Positions 54,198-64,000 of a stretch of 64,000 nucleotides of DNA are shown here, one piece after another; positions within the stretch are counted from its first letter, which is position 1, and the number at the start of each line of letters is the position of its first letter. Location: contig NC_080722.1 of the NCBI RefSeq assembly GCF_019097595.1, positions 17,030,630-17,094,629 on the forward strand, written 5' to 3'. A program made the translations under genes and the position numbers. The notes below the pieces were generated by a model. That model saw only the letters and a program-made list of their open reading frames with translations, was not told the DNA's origin and made no database searches. Origin of the DNA: Hemibagrus wyckioides. Taxonomy: Eukaryota; Chordata; Actinopteri; Siluriformes; Bagridae.

Positions 54198-56226
54198 ACT
54201 TTCATTTTGCATTCATGAACCCATGACAGGAGAAATTCTCCAAATTCTTCCCATCACTGAGTGCAATGATGTAAGCGCTGTTAGCATGTCTAAAGATTTT
54301 GTACCTTTAGTCTACTTCTTTTACCAAAAAAGTGTATTGTAACTTGTATTATATGTGTTATATGGAAAACGTAAGGTAACTTTCTGACCAGCACTAATTA
54401 CAGCTACAAAACTGGATGGAGCAGGTACAGTTGCATCACCTTTTTTTTGCAATCGTATGGGAAAGAATCGTTTTACAGTCCTTCCTGGTCACATGTTCAG
54501 GGGTGTGATTTTTCAGTGTTCATTTGAAAAAAATCTGGGACACTATTTTTACAGATTTTAAGTAAACTGCAATGTTATTTAAAAGAACATACCAGGAATA
54601 AGTACTTAAAATGATCAGATGTTGATGTGATTCATTTTGAATGTAATTTCTGAGGTAAGACTGAGAGATACAAGCATTGTGCAACAGAGAAGTACATACA
54701 TCAGTCAGGCATAACATTATGTCCAGGTGAAGTGAATAACACTGATTATCTCCTCATCATGACACCTGTTAGCAAGTGAACATTTTGTCCTCAAAGTTGA
54801 TGTGTTAGAAGGCGTAAATTACAATCAGGAAACACAGTATAAAATGTGTGTGTAGGATTTGCCCTGCGTTCTTTTTGACTCAGATGTATTTTGTCTCTTG
54901 TAAGAAAAATAAAACAATGAAGGCATCGAAGATCTTAATCTTAATAAGCGTTGCAGTGACAAAGTACTTTGCGTTCATCAGAGTCAAAACCTAGAACCGA
55001 AGGACAAATCCTGCTCAAACATTTTATACAGTGTTTCCAGTGTGTAATTTAAAAATAGAGTTTCACTTTAAATGTAAATTAGTGTTAAAACTAAGTATCC
55101 CCCAAATGGCTGGGTGATACTATTGTCTAGTCTTTAAATACTAATCATGGTCACATACACCTTGGCTTGGTATTGTTACAGGTGTTATTACCCAAATGGT
55201 TGGGCGATAATAAATTGTAATCACGGTCACATAAACCTTTTGTTCAGTGATGGTCCTTGATGTCTTTCTGCCGTTCCCATACTAATAAATGAAAGGATTA
55301 AGTGTTCTAAATGATTGGTAAGGCTGCTTTAAGCCATTGTAAAAATAATATACAGATAAACTGAATTGAATTAAACATATTTCTATATGATATGTAAGCC
55401 TTTTTGGGAATGAACTCTTTTAGATGTGTACTGTGGAGTGGAATCTGGGTTGAGGCGGTCTGTAACTTCTTACACTACACTCCGCTACGCTGTGTTAAAC
55501 TCTGTCTTCATTAAGATCTTCGACACCCTCATCGTTTTATCTTTCTTGCAGTATCTATTACATAATGTTTGAATGCAGTTTACATTTAAAAATGATTTAA
55601 GGTACATACTTTGATCATAAGACCCCAAAATAATATCTTTAATTACGTTTTAGAACAAAACATTAATAGTACTCTTTATGCACCTTTCCAAACCAAGATA
55701 CATATTAAAGATTCGAAAAAGATGTAACATACAGGATACCACTGAAGTGACAATGAAATGTACAGGGGTGGGTGTCCCTGTAAAAATGAATCTTAAGGAA
55801 TAACAAATACACTGTCAAAGTGAAACAACACATGCATGCACCACAACAAAACTACTTAGTGAATATAATCAATAGGTCAGGTTATTTGTTAATTTACAAA
55901 GAAGTGCACATACTATGTAAGTCTCCTTAGCATTACAACCACCCTTTTTACAGAAAATGTGCATCTGTTTGTTTATTTTAATAATTTTAATTCAGGTATA
56001 TGACTCAGATATTTCTTTCTCTAACAGTTCAACACAAGACTCAAGTTTAAAAACCAGCCTTCTTCAGCTGGAATGCCATTTCACCTGGGCTCTGGATAAA
56101 AATGATATAGATCTCACTGATCTGAACCGTTTAGAAGAAGACCTTAACCTCAATATTGAAAGCAAGTCAGGAGTTGCACGCACACATTGTCACAATCCTG
56201 ATATTAAGATGGTTGACTCACTATAA
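54198..56226 (+). pseudogene. IFIT copy A, truncated
   Basis: Promoter-like sequence, exon 1 (ATGAT/GTAAGC, 54266-54270) and exon 2 (56028-56226) are homologous to the IFIT gene at 62644. Exon 2 encodes SSTQDS-like and CHFTWALDKNDIDLTDL residues, then diverges after about 50 residues and stops (TAA 56224-56226), so all but the first part of the TPR protein is missing. If spliced, 67 residues would be made. The ISRE-like box (54198-54209) has a changed second half (TTTG for TTTC). Intron 1 has grown by about 1 kb, including a Tc1-family scrap. Called a pseudogene; a short truncated product cannot be excluded. Confidence 0.85.
54698..54818 (+). mobile_element. Tc1-like 5'-end fragment in IFIT copy A intron
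   Basis: Begins catcagtcaggcataacatt and continues with phrases shared with 22921-23070 (cattttgtcctcaaagttga, tgtgttagaag). Only the 5' terminal part is present. Confidence 0.8.
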
Positions 56227-57470
56227 GTGTTTTCTTATGAAAGTTTGTCCTGAACTTTATTTTGAAATGTAATTGTAATTGAAGTATTTCAGTACTTTTA
56301 TTATTACCTCATTTCAAAGTCTTTCTCTCTCTGTCTCTCTCTCACTCATACACACACACACACATTTTGAGAGAGAGAGAATATAATAGAATATATAGAC
56401 AATATAATAGAAGTATACATGACTGCAGTTTATAGTACACAGGTGTGGGGGTTTTGCTTTAAACTTTGGCAGATCTAACGCCAAAATGTGCAGAATTATA
56501 GACACTGAAACAAAAATGCTGTTTATCCCTAAAGGTCCACAGGATAAATTCAGTGCAAATGTAGCAAGAGTTTATTGTAGCAAAGTACAAACAAATCTAA
56601 ATCATGAAGCAATATCCAGGTCAAAAATATCAAAAATAGTCTAAAAAAACAAAAGGAGAGAACAAAGTCCAAACCAGAGAAACAAGAAGATAATAAAAAC
56701 TTTGTATGAAAAGTTATGAACACAATAAACAATGCTTTGCAATTGGAAGTGGGAATAAAAGTCTTTTTGAAAGGGTGTGTGAGTAATTTTGAACAGGTGT
56801 GCATGATTCAATGACAACGAACCTGACAGACTTCTGGGGCAAGGTCCTGGGCATTCTGGCTGTTGGGCATGCTACTCTTGGCATAGATCGGGATTGAGGA
56901 TGTTGTTGGCTGGAATCCAGTGCTCTGGGAATAACGCTCCCACTTTTTGGGATGTCAAGCGGTTCAGGTGGGATAGTTGAGGATATTTCAGAGGCTAGGG
57001 CTTGAGAGTCTCACACTTTAACTCTCTTTACAATTTTCAAAATGAATCCAGTTAGAAACACTGATGTAATACACATTTCCCGTTACAATACTCTAGGCAT
57101 CACACCTTTGGAAAAAATATCAGTATAAACATGAAGAACATCAATGGAAAGATTTCCAGTTTTCATCTGTTTACCTGCAAAATATATTAAAACAATTCAT
57201 AGAGAGTCTCCATCTTTGACTCACATGAGACTTTATGTGAACGCAGCCCGCAAGAATGACACTGACGCCATCTACTGGTAAACAATGGAAATGCAGAGAT
57301 CGTCAACTCGTACTGCAAGCACTTGTTCACATGATAATCCAAGATAGCACTCAGTGACTATCAGTGTAAGCAATGACCAATATTCTAAGGATGACTTGCA
57401 GTCCTTTATGAGGCATTGAAACACTGAAGGATCACAAGATAGCCAATACAGCATTATACAGTACTTGTAG
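56227..57470. other. Gene-free DNA between IFIT copy A and LINE fragment
   Basis: Has a CT/CA tract at 56320-56365. The 56560-56950 stretch, with 'tttattgtagcaaagtaca' and 'caatatccaggtcaaaaata', resembles a decayed LTR or solo-LTR sequence. Not classified. Confidence 0.35.
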
Positions 57471-57479
57471 CAACCACAG

Positions 57480-58090
57480 GTGATGCTAAAGGCCATTTTC
57501 CATTAATCTCCTTCCTGAATCCTACTCCAAATATATAGGCTCCCGAGGTCAGCTTAAGTGAAGATTTTGGCCTTGTGGTAAGGATGGTGAGAGGGATGCT
57601 GGGCTTTTTTGGTGATGGAGCTAGTGTCAAAGCATGATTGATTATCTCTACAAAGTCAACAACCATCTATTTTGTTTTGTCCTCAGTCAGATCCAGCTTT
57701 TTAGCTCTTCACCAGGCTGTTAGTTATTGCACCTCCTTTCTGTATTCTGACTTGTTGTTCTTGCTGATGAGACCCACCACGGATGTATCCTCGACAAACT
57801 TGCTGATCTGGTACGAGCCGTACATTGCTGCACAGCAGTCATGAGTCAGCAGAGTGAACAGCAGTGGACTGAGCACATAGTGCTCAGTGTGTTGGTATTG
57901 GAAATGATGTTCCCTATCTGGACTGACTGGGGTCTCCCGGTCAGGAATTCCAAGATCCCAGATCCAGTCGCAAAATGCACTTGTCAATGGTGTGTATACG
58001 GAGGGGATGTTTCAATGGCAGCATGGAAATGCTTGTTCAGAGTCCCTTGGTTAATAAAATTGCCCTCTGACCTGGAGTTGATGAGACCTG
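57480..58090 (-). mobile_element. Non-LTR retrotransposon (LINE) reverse-transcriptase fragment
   Basis: On the minus strand, residues FCDWIWDLGIPDRETP, then VLSPLLFTLLTHDCCA and KFVEDTSVVGLISKN, follow the order of L2/CR1/Rex-type fish LINE reverse transcriptases. The active-site box usually read as F-A-D-D-T is FVEDT here. A trailing MVVDF segment lies in another frame. Frameshifts and the altered active site mean it is dead. Confidence 0.8.
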
Positions 58091-58568
58091 TCAAAAAAGA
58101 GAAATGTTTTTTCACAGGTAGCATAAATTACTTATTATACAGTAACTGAAATTAAGGAGCATGGAAGATTGTCCCTAGACAGGGACATACATAGGAACAT
58201 TGGAGCAGGAAGCTTTTGCAGAGGGCTGGGTCGTCTGCATACTAATCCAGCTGTGGAATTAGTGGGCTGGTTAGCAGTGACCAAGAGAGTTGTGGTCAAA
58301 ATATTATAAAATATTTCTATTTTAAATATTAAATTAGTAATATGATAATTAAGAGAATATGTATTAATATTAAATATGTATTAATTAGCAATAAATATTA
58401 TATTCTAAATTATAAAAAATAAACATTTTTAGTTAAAGAATAGCTCATTTATCCAGCCGTACTCTTGAATTTGAGAAGTCTGTTGGCAGAGGGGAAAAAC
58501 ACTTAATAAAGCATTCATTTCTTTACGAGTCAGTAAGCAGAGATGCCTAACATTTCACAAATAGGTAG

Positions 58569-58963
58569 TGTCAGGTAACGGTGTGCCTCCACAGGGAAAG
58601 ATCAGACCCAAGGTGCAGGGATAGCAGCCAGTTGGGATAATTTACTTTATTTTTTAAATAAACAGACACATACACAGGAAACACTGGGGATAAAACTTAA
58701 CACAAAACCAAATCCCGAGAATAAAAGAGGCACACAATAATGATGAGGACTCAGTGAAAAACACACACAGAATTTGTATACATAGGAAAGGTAATCATAC
58801 AAACATAATAAACAGGTGTGCGGAGGCAGGGAAAGGGAGGAAGGATTGGATGGAACAAGCACAAGTGCAAACAGAACATAAACAAAAGCACATGGTACAT
58901 AAAGAAACCCTGTCAGACCGCCCTCTGGTGTTCAGGCAAGGAACTGAACAGCAGTCCATGACA
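58569..58963 (-). repeat. LTR (3' copy)
   Basis: Shares with the other LTR the phrases 'gtgcctccacaggg', 'gatagcagccagt', 'aataaacag' and 'cctgtcagaccgccctctg'. Confidence 0.85.
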
Positions 58964-59683
58964 GTACCCCCCCACTCAAGGCGTGGCTCCCGACGCGCCA
59001 ATCTGGAACCATGCCCAAAAGCCTGGACGGGCCATGATCCCAGCGACAACCAGGGAGGATCGAGGATCACAGCAAGGTCCGGGGGGGAAGCAAGGACCAC
59101 AGTGAGGCTAGAGGGGGGAGCAAGGAACATGGTGAAGCACATGGGGGAAGCGAGAGACACAGTGGCAAAGCCAAAAGGCCCTGAACACCGTCCAAAGCCA
59201 CAGCAGAGGGCCGAGCGACGTCCTTGGCTGAGCAGAAAGCCCGGCAAAGTCCAAGACCGAGCTGTAGAAGCCAAGCAACAATCCCAGCCAAGCCGGGGAC
59301 ACAACAACATCCCGAAGGGGAGGAAGGGAGGGAAACGTCCTTTGCTTAATGCCAACATTTAATGTCCTCACAGGAGCAGCAAGGTCCACAGAAGGCCAAA
59401 AGAGAAGAGAAACCAGGCCCGTGACATCCTCTGCTGGTACAGAAGTGAGGCGGTGTCGTCCACGGAAACCAAGAAGCGGAGTGGTGTCACCCACAGAGAC
59501 AGAAGCTAAGCAAAGCCATTGATCACCGGAAAGACAGGAGAAGCAGATCAGGATGCGGAGCAATGCTCCCCAGAACTGAAGAAGAAAAAAATCCATAAGG
59601 GAAAAAGCCAGTCCTTGAAGGCTGGAAATAAACGGACCCAATAACCTGCTCCGAAGCTGGGTCTGTATATGGCCGAGTCCTTC

Positions 59684-60048
59684 TGTCGGGTAACAGGGTG
59701 CCTCCACAGGGCAAGATCAGACCCAAAGTGCAGGGATAGCAGCCAGTCGGGATAGTTTACTTTATTTTTTTTTTAAATAAACAGGGGAGAAAACAACACA
59801 AAACAAAATCCCGAGAACAAAAGAGGAACACAATAACGACGAGGACTCAGCGAAAAACAAACACAACAGAACACCTATAAATAGGGAAGGTTATCATAGA
59901 AACTTAAGAAACAGGTGTGCAGAGGTGGGGAAAGGAAGGAAGAATCAGGTGGGGCAAGCACACGTGCAAACACAACATAAACAAAAGCACATGGAATATA
60001 AAGACACCCTGTCAGACCGCCCTCTGTCATGTCCAGCAGTCCATGACA
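59684..60048 (-). repeat. LTR (5' copy)
   Basis: Partner of 58569-58963; shorter mainly through an indel just before the 'cagcagtccatgaca' end. Downstream internal sequence starts at 59683 on the minus strand; no obvious tRNA primer-binding match. Confidence 0.85.
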
Positions 60049-60429
60049 GGTAGGGCAGGCATTGGGTATGATGTAAAGGCACCATTCTTTTAGCAGTGAT
60101 ATGAAGGAATGTTCAGCATGTGGAGTTTAGCTTAATTGTCAATGTTAATTATTTGTTTTAATTCATTGAGAAAAGAGACATATCTGTCTTATGTTAACAA
60201 AGCTGAAGTTTTACAATTATACAATAAACAAATAAACAAATAAAAAAAGGGGGGAGTGTTTTTTTTTTTTTTATAAAAATAAACATTGAGGAAGCCATGG
60301 CAGCCAGGTACATCTGACTCTCCACCTCACCTGCTGCTGGGGGTTCTTCTTTGTAGAAAAGAAAGATTGTGGACTTCACTCCTGTATCGATTACGAGAGG
60401 TCTTAATTTCATCAAGTGGTAGAGGTGGA
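60049..60429. other. Short gene-free stretch
   Basis: AT-rich, with a poly-T run near 60258-60272. Nothing was recognised. Confidence 0.5.
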
Positions 60430-61345
60430 CACCTCCAGCTGTGGAACAGGGGCTGTCTTGTCACAATGCCATGGCGAAACTGTTCCCCTGCACCTTTTAC
60501 TCTCTGAAGCCAACACCTGCTGAGGCAACCTATGATTTCGCCAATCGAGGACTGTTACCTATTAAAGAAGCCCTGGAGGAATGGCAGCATTGGCTCAAGG
60601 GGGCAAGGTACCCATTGCAAGTGATAACCAACCACAAGAATTTGGAGTACATACAGAAGTGCCTCAACCCTCATCAGGCAAGATAGGCCCTGTTCTTTAC
60701 CTACCGACCTACCGACCAGGGATGAAAAACAGTAAGGCGGATGCTCTCTCACATTGTCATGATCCCATACACTAGCCCATGTGTCTTGAACCTATCCTGC
60801 CCCCATCTATTGTGTCTTGAAACTATCCTGCCCCCTGCCCCCACCTCCAGGGTGCCATATGTCCCCGGGTAATCCGATGGGTCCACACTGCTCACAGCTC
60901 GGGCCACCCTGGTATCCGGATGACTACGTCCCTTTTCCAAAATGCATTCTGGTGGCATTTGTTGGCCCGAGATGTGGAAACACATTTCAAAGCCTGCCAA
61001 TTAGGTGCTGAAGTCCAGCCACCAATTCCTGGTGGGACTCCTAGAACCTCTGCCCCTTCCTGAAAGTTCTTGGTTGCACATCACCATGGACTTTATCCCA
61101 TGCTTTAGAGGATATAACATGGTCCAAGTAGCCATTGATCGTTTCTCTAAAGCCTTCCGCCTGATGGAGACAGAGAAGGCACTGTGTCACCAGGTGTTCC
61201 AAGTCTAGGGCCTTCCAGAAGACATTGTGTTGGACAGGGGGACTCAGGTTACCTCCCTAAGCTGGAGAGCATTCTGCAGCCACTTGGACATTAACACGAG
61301 CCTAACCTCAATCTACCACTCAAGTCAAATGGGCAAGCTGAGTGA
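60430..61345 (+). mobile_element. Ty3/gypsy-type pol remnant (RNase H and integrase)
   Basis: Broken frames on the plus strand show, in order, an RNase H region ([26 protein letters not shown]), the tether phrase YRPGMKNSKADALSH, and an integrase core (WLHITMDFIP, VQVAIDRFSKAFRLM, then [11 protein letters not shown]). Stops and frameshifts are frequent. No LTR of its own was seen; it breaks off at about 61345, directly before IFIT copy B. It is on the opposite strand to the LTR element to its left, so the two are probably separate insertions. Confidence 0.88.
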
Positions 61346-61369
61346 TTAAACCTTAAAGGTTTTTTTTCA

Positions 61370-61915
61370 ATTCCTGGAAAGTGACACCCAAACAAGTCAG
61401 ACTGCATTTGAAAGATACTTTTAATTTCTATTTTCAACCCATGGGTGGGGAATTAAAATGCCTAAAGATACAGCACAATGAGATTCAACACAATGAGGTA
61501 AGCACTGTTGCTCTGTAATTATTTTTTTTATTGTGTTTCTTTTACTTGAAAACGTGAACGCAAGGTAACTTTCTGACCTTCAGGGCTAATTAAATGCTAA
61601 TGTTTAAGCTACAACTGACAGGAACAAATCCAGTTGCATCCCCTTTTTTCTGTGAGCATATAGAAAAGAGGGTGTAAAAAAGTTTTTTCAATATTGACTT
61701 TCTGTATTGACTCCGCTTTTAGTTATTTGGGCTAAAAATACATACCAAGAATGTGTACTTAAAAACGATTAACCACATGAGCGACAAAAAATATACCAGG
61801 GTAGGTTTCCCTGTAAAAATGAGATTTAATAAATATCAAACAACTGTCAAAGGGAAACAACACTCACACCTGTATAGTAAGTGACTGAAACAAAGACATT
61901 TAGTTCAAGCATTCA
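61370..61915 (+). pseudogene. IFIT copy B: orphan promoter, exon 1 and partial intron
   Basis: Closely parallels 62515-63095. Exon 1 is ATGAG/GTAAGC with the ATG at 61493-61495 and donor at 61498. Homology to the IFIT intron ends near 61915 and no exon 2 follows before the next copy begins. The ISRE-like box at 61417-61428 reads ACTTTTAATTTC, one base off the intact copy. It could act as an alternative first exon for the IFIT gene to the right, because its donor is in the same phase. Confidence 0.8.
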
Positions 61916-62480
61916 TTTGAGAATGTGGTTTGTAAGAAAAATTGCTGCCTATATTCCACCAATATATTCTTCTCACCCCTGCTAGAAGAATTATACTAGT
62001 TTGCCCAGGTCTACTGGTGTTTTAGCAGCCGGGTGCCAGTTTGCTTATGCTGGATTTTGGCTGGATTTAATAGCTTCAACTCCCATATTCATACTGTATC
62101 TCCCCCATGTTCCATGTCTCTCTCTTCAAGTTTGGTGATTTGGTTACCAGTGTATTGCTTTTCTCAGTTTTGATTTTTTCCACCTGTTCCTCTGACCACA
62201 ATTTTGGATTACATTTTGGATTGGTTGGCAAATTCTGCGTTAGGTTTCTAGACCTTAAGATCTTCCTGAAACAGTGCAAGACAAGAGACAGTGCAAACTG
62301 GCACTACAATACAGATACATGAAACAGCTCTGAATACTTGAAATTTACATATGGACAGTCTGTGTGGTTCTTAGTGTATTTGCTTCTCCAGGAAATAAAA
62401 AACATGATCTTTATATCACCTATGCTCAAAATCAGTGATAAACCAAGATTTCAGACTCATTGACTTGACGGTTGAAATCT
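61916..62480. other. Spacer between IFIT copies
   Basis: From about 62250 it is homologous to 53930-54130 upstream of copy A (shared 'gcaagacaagag', 'cactacaatac', 'acagtctgtgt'), so the ancestral duplicated unit extends this far upstream. The rest is unassigned. Confidence 0.55.
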
Positions 62481-62547
62481 TAGGTGTTTTTTTTTTTTTA
62501 AGTTTCTGTAAATAACATCCAAACAAGTCAGACTGCATTTGAAAGAT

Positions 62548-62612
62548 ACTTTCAATTTCCATTTCTCAACCCATAGGTGGAGAATTTAAATGCTTGTATC
62601 CCTGTCACTATA
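62548..62612 (+). promoter_or_regulatory. IFIT promoter: ISRE and TATA-like box
   Basis: ACTTTCAATTTC at 62548-62559 is the complement of GAAATTGAAAGT, fitting the GAAANNGAAA core of an interferon-stimulated response element (bound by ISGF3/IRFs). A TATA-like AATTTAAATG follows at about 62583-62592. A start near 62612 would give an exon 1 of about 37 bases ending at the ATGAG/GT donor. Confidence 0.75.
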
Positions 62613-62643
62613 GTCTCTCTGTCTGTTTTCAAGATTGACCACA

Positions 62644-64000
62644 ATGAGGTAAGAACTGTTGCTCTGTAATTTGTTTTCCGTACCTTTAGTATGTTTCTTT
62701 TACCTGAAAAATTGACTTTCTGACCTTAGCACTAATTACAAGCTACAACTGACAGGAACAGATCCAGTTGCGTCCATTTTTTTCTCTGAGCATATGAGAA
62801 AGGGGGTGGAAAGGTTTTACAATCTTTCCTGGTCACATGTTTAGGGGTATGATTTTTCAGTATTGACTTGATAATTGGGGATAATATATTTTCAGATGTT
62901 AAGTTATTTAGGCTAAATGGACATAGCAAGAATTAATACTTAAAAATGATCATCCACTTGAGTGACAAAAAAAAGTACCAGGGTGGGTTCACCTGTAAAA
63001 ATAAATCTTAATGAATAACAAACAACTGTCAAAGGGGAGACAACACTCCCACCTCTATAGTAAGTGACTGAAACAAAGAAATTTAGTTCAAGGATATATG
63101 TCATCATTGTGAATTAGTTAAATAGTGTCATGAAAGAATGTTCAGGATGTTGAGCTCAGATCAATTGTAAATGATTGATAGTTTGCTTTAATACATTACG
63201 ATGTGAGCTGAAGCCTTTTTTGTTCTTTAAGAGACAAGTTTGCCTTACATATATAAGTTTAGGAAATGTCCTGTAATTAAAGGATGTTCTTAAGAGGCTA
63301 ACAAAATACAAACACCATTTTTTCAGAGAATGTGCATCTATTCAGTTTATATAAGGTATATGACTCATATACACAGTTATTTCTTTCTCTAACAGTTCAA
63401 CACAAGACTCAACTTTAAAAACCAGCCTTCCTGCATTCCTGGAATGCCATTTCACCTGGGGTCTGGATAAAAATGATATAGATCTCACTGATCTTCTGAA
63501 CCGTTTAGAAGAAGACCTTAACCTGAATACTGAAAGCAAGGCACGAATTGCGCAGACATGCCGCAATATGGGATTTGTGAAGTTTCTACTAGGCTCCAAT
63601 ACTGAGGCGCTCAGCTACTTTGAGAGATCTGTAGAGCTCACGAAGTCTCATGGAAATGATTGTGACAAGCTGCTTGTTGTTGTCTATGGAGACCTTGCAT
63701 GGTTATACTATCATATGGGTAATTTTGCAGAGTGTAAAAGCTACCTGAATAAACTGAGCGAGATTAACGAGAAATATCCAACCGTCCCATATGCTGAGGT
63801 GCTTGGAGAGAAGGGATGGACCTTCCTTAAGTTTTCTCGCAAATATTATGAAAGGGCTAAAGAATGCTTCAAGAAGGCCTTAGAGCTGGAGCCAGATGAG
63901 GGTGAATGGAATGCTGGCCTTGCGATTGTTCTTTATCGGACAGAGAATTTCTTCCAGAATTCAGCGGATTCAACTATAGTTGATCAACTTAGACGGGCCG
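62644..64000 (+). CDS. ifit: Interferon-induced protein with tetratricopeptide repeats, 3' partial
   Basis: Cytosolic TPR protein of the interferon response; mammalian members bind viral or non-self RNA ends or translation factors. Exon 1 is only ATGAG (62644-62648, donor gtaaga); exon 2 starts at 63396 and is still open at the window edge, giving 203 codons here (the family is about 450-490). The five-base first coding exon is the classic IFIT layout. The protein starts MSSTQDS, reaches the family signature LECHFTWGLDKNDIDLTDLL, and then shows TPR helices at about residues 52-90 (IAQTCRNMGFVKFLLGSNTE), 95-135 (LAWLYYHMGNFAECKSYLNK) and 140-185 (GWTFLKFSRKYYERAKECFK, then ALELEPDEGEWNAGLAIVLY). 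No stop or frameshift is seen. It is the only intact copy of three in the window; which numbered fish IFIT it is cannot be told. Confidence 0.93.

Larger units (their letters stand above)
58569..60048 (-). mobile_element. Internally deleted LTR retrotransposon with 5-bp TSDs
   Basis: Direct repeats at 58569-58963 (395 bp) and 59684-60048 (365 bp) are LTRs; on the minus strand they start TGTCATGGAC and end CTGACA/CCGACA. The flanking 5-mers ggtag (58564-58568 and 60049-60053) are a perfect target duplication. Next to the 58963 LTR edge the minus strand has a purine-rich tract, GAGTGGGGGGGTAC, as expected before a 3' LTR, which fixes the orientation as minus. The internal 720 bp is GC- and purine-rich on the plus strand and encodes no gag or pol motif, so the element is non-autonomous. 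The LTRs differ by several substitutions and indels, so the insertion is not very recent. Confidence 0.88.

Noticed and set aside
58754..59707. Open frames of about 190-200 codons on both strands inside the LTR element
   Set aside because: They overlap each other on opposite strands in GC-rich, low-complexity sequence, have no family motif, and sit between two LTRs; treated as composition artefacts.
58569..61345. Reading the LTR element and the gypsy pol fragment as one retrotransposon
   Set aside because: The LTR pair has its own complete target duplications and minus orientation, while the pol fragment lies outside it and reads on the plus strand.

Overview
The window is a stretch of a ray-finned (teleost) fish chromosome. 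This follows from compact spliced vertebrate genes with consensus GT-AG introns, AT-rich intergenic DNA dense with fish-type Tc1/mariner, hAT and Harbinger-like elements, LINE/SINE and Ty3/gypsy remnants, and many long microsatellites. An otophysan such as a catfish is possible, but the sequence alone does not prove it.

Six protein-coding genes can be rebuilt exon by exon. (1) 591-5739, plus: an acid lipase of the LIPA/LIPF family, missing only its signal-peptide exon off the left edge. (2) 9528-6896, minus: ankrd22, six coding exons, 191 codons. (3) 16575-24204, plus: stambpl1, ten coding exons, 421 residues, with an intact JAMM deubiquitinase centre. (4) 28892-26327, minus: acta2, eight coding exons, 377 residues, plus a non-coding first exon near 30149-30190 and a two-CArG promoter. 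(5) 51866-50964, minus: single-exon ch25h, with a compact TATA/GC/PU.1-kappaB/CCAAT promoter and an unusual 30-bp repeat over its start codon. (6) 62644 to the right edge, plus: an IFIT gene, preceded by two decayed IFIT copies at 54266-56226 and 61493-61497.

The order lipase - ankrd22 - stambpl1 - acta2 - ch25h - IFIT is the order of the human 10q23 block. Human FAS lies between ACTA2 and CH25H; here that interval (30.3-50.9 kb) is about 20 kb of repeats with no exon I can recognise. ch25h and IFIT are both interferon-response genes in other vertebrates, so the right third is an innate-immunity neighbourhood that is being reshaped by tandem duplication and transposition.

The rest is mobile and repetitive DNA. 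It includes a partial duplicate of ankrd22 (10.68-11.24 kb), a Harbinger-like element holding a minisatellite and a nested hAT MITE (12.85-14.01 kb), two abutting Tc1-like elements (44.4-46.0 kb), a tandem duplication with a filled and an empty retroposon site (40.65-43.18 kb), a LINE reverse-transcriptase fragment (57.5-58.1 kb), an internally deleted LTR retrotransposon with perfect 5-bp target duplications (58.57-60.05 kb), and a decayed gypsy pol fragment (60.43-61.34 kb).
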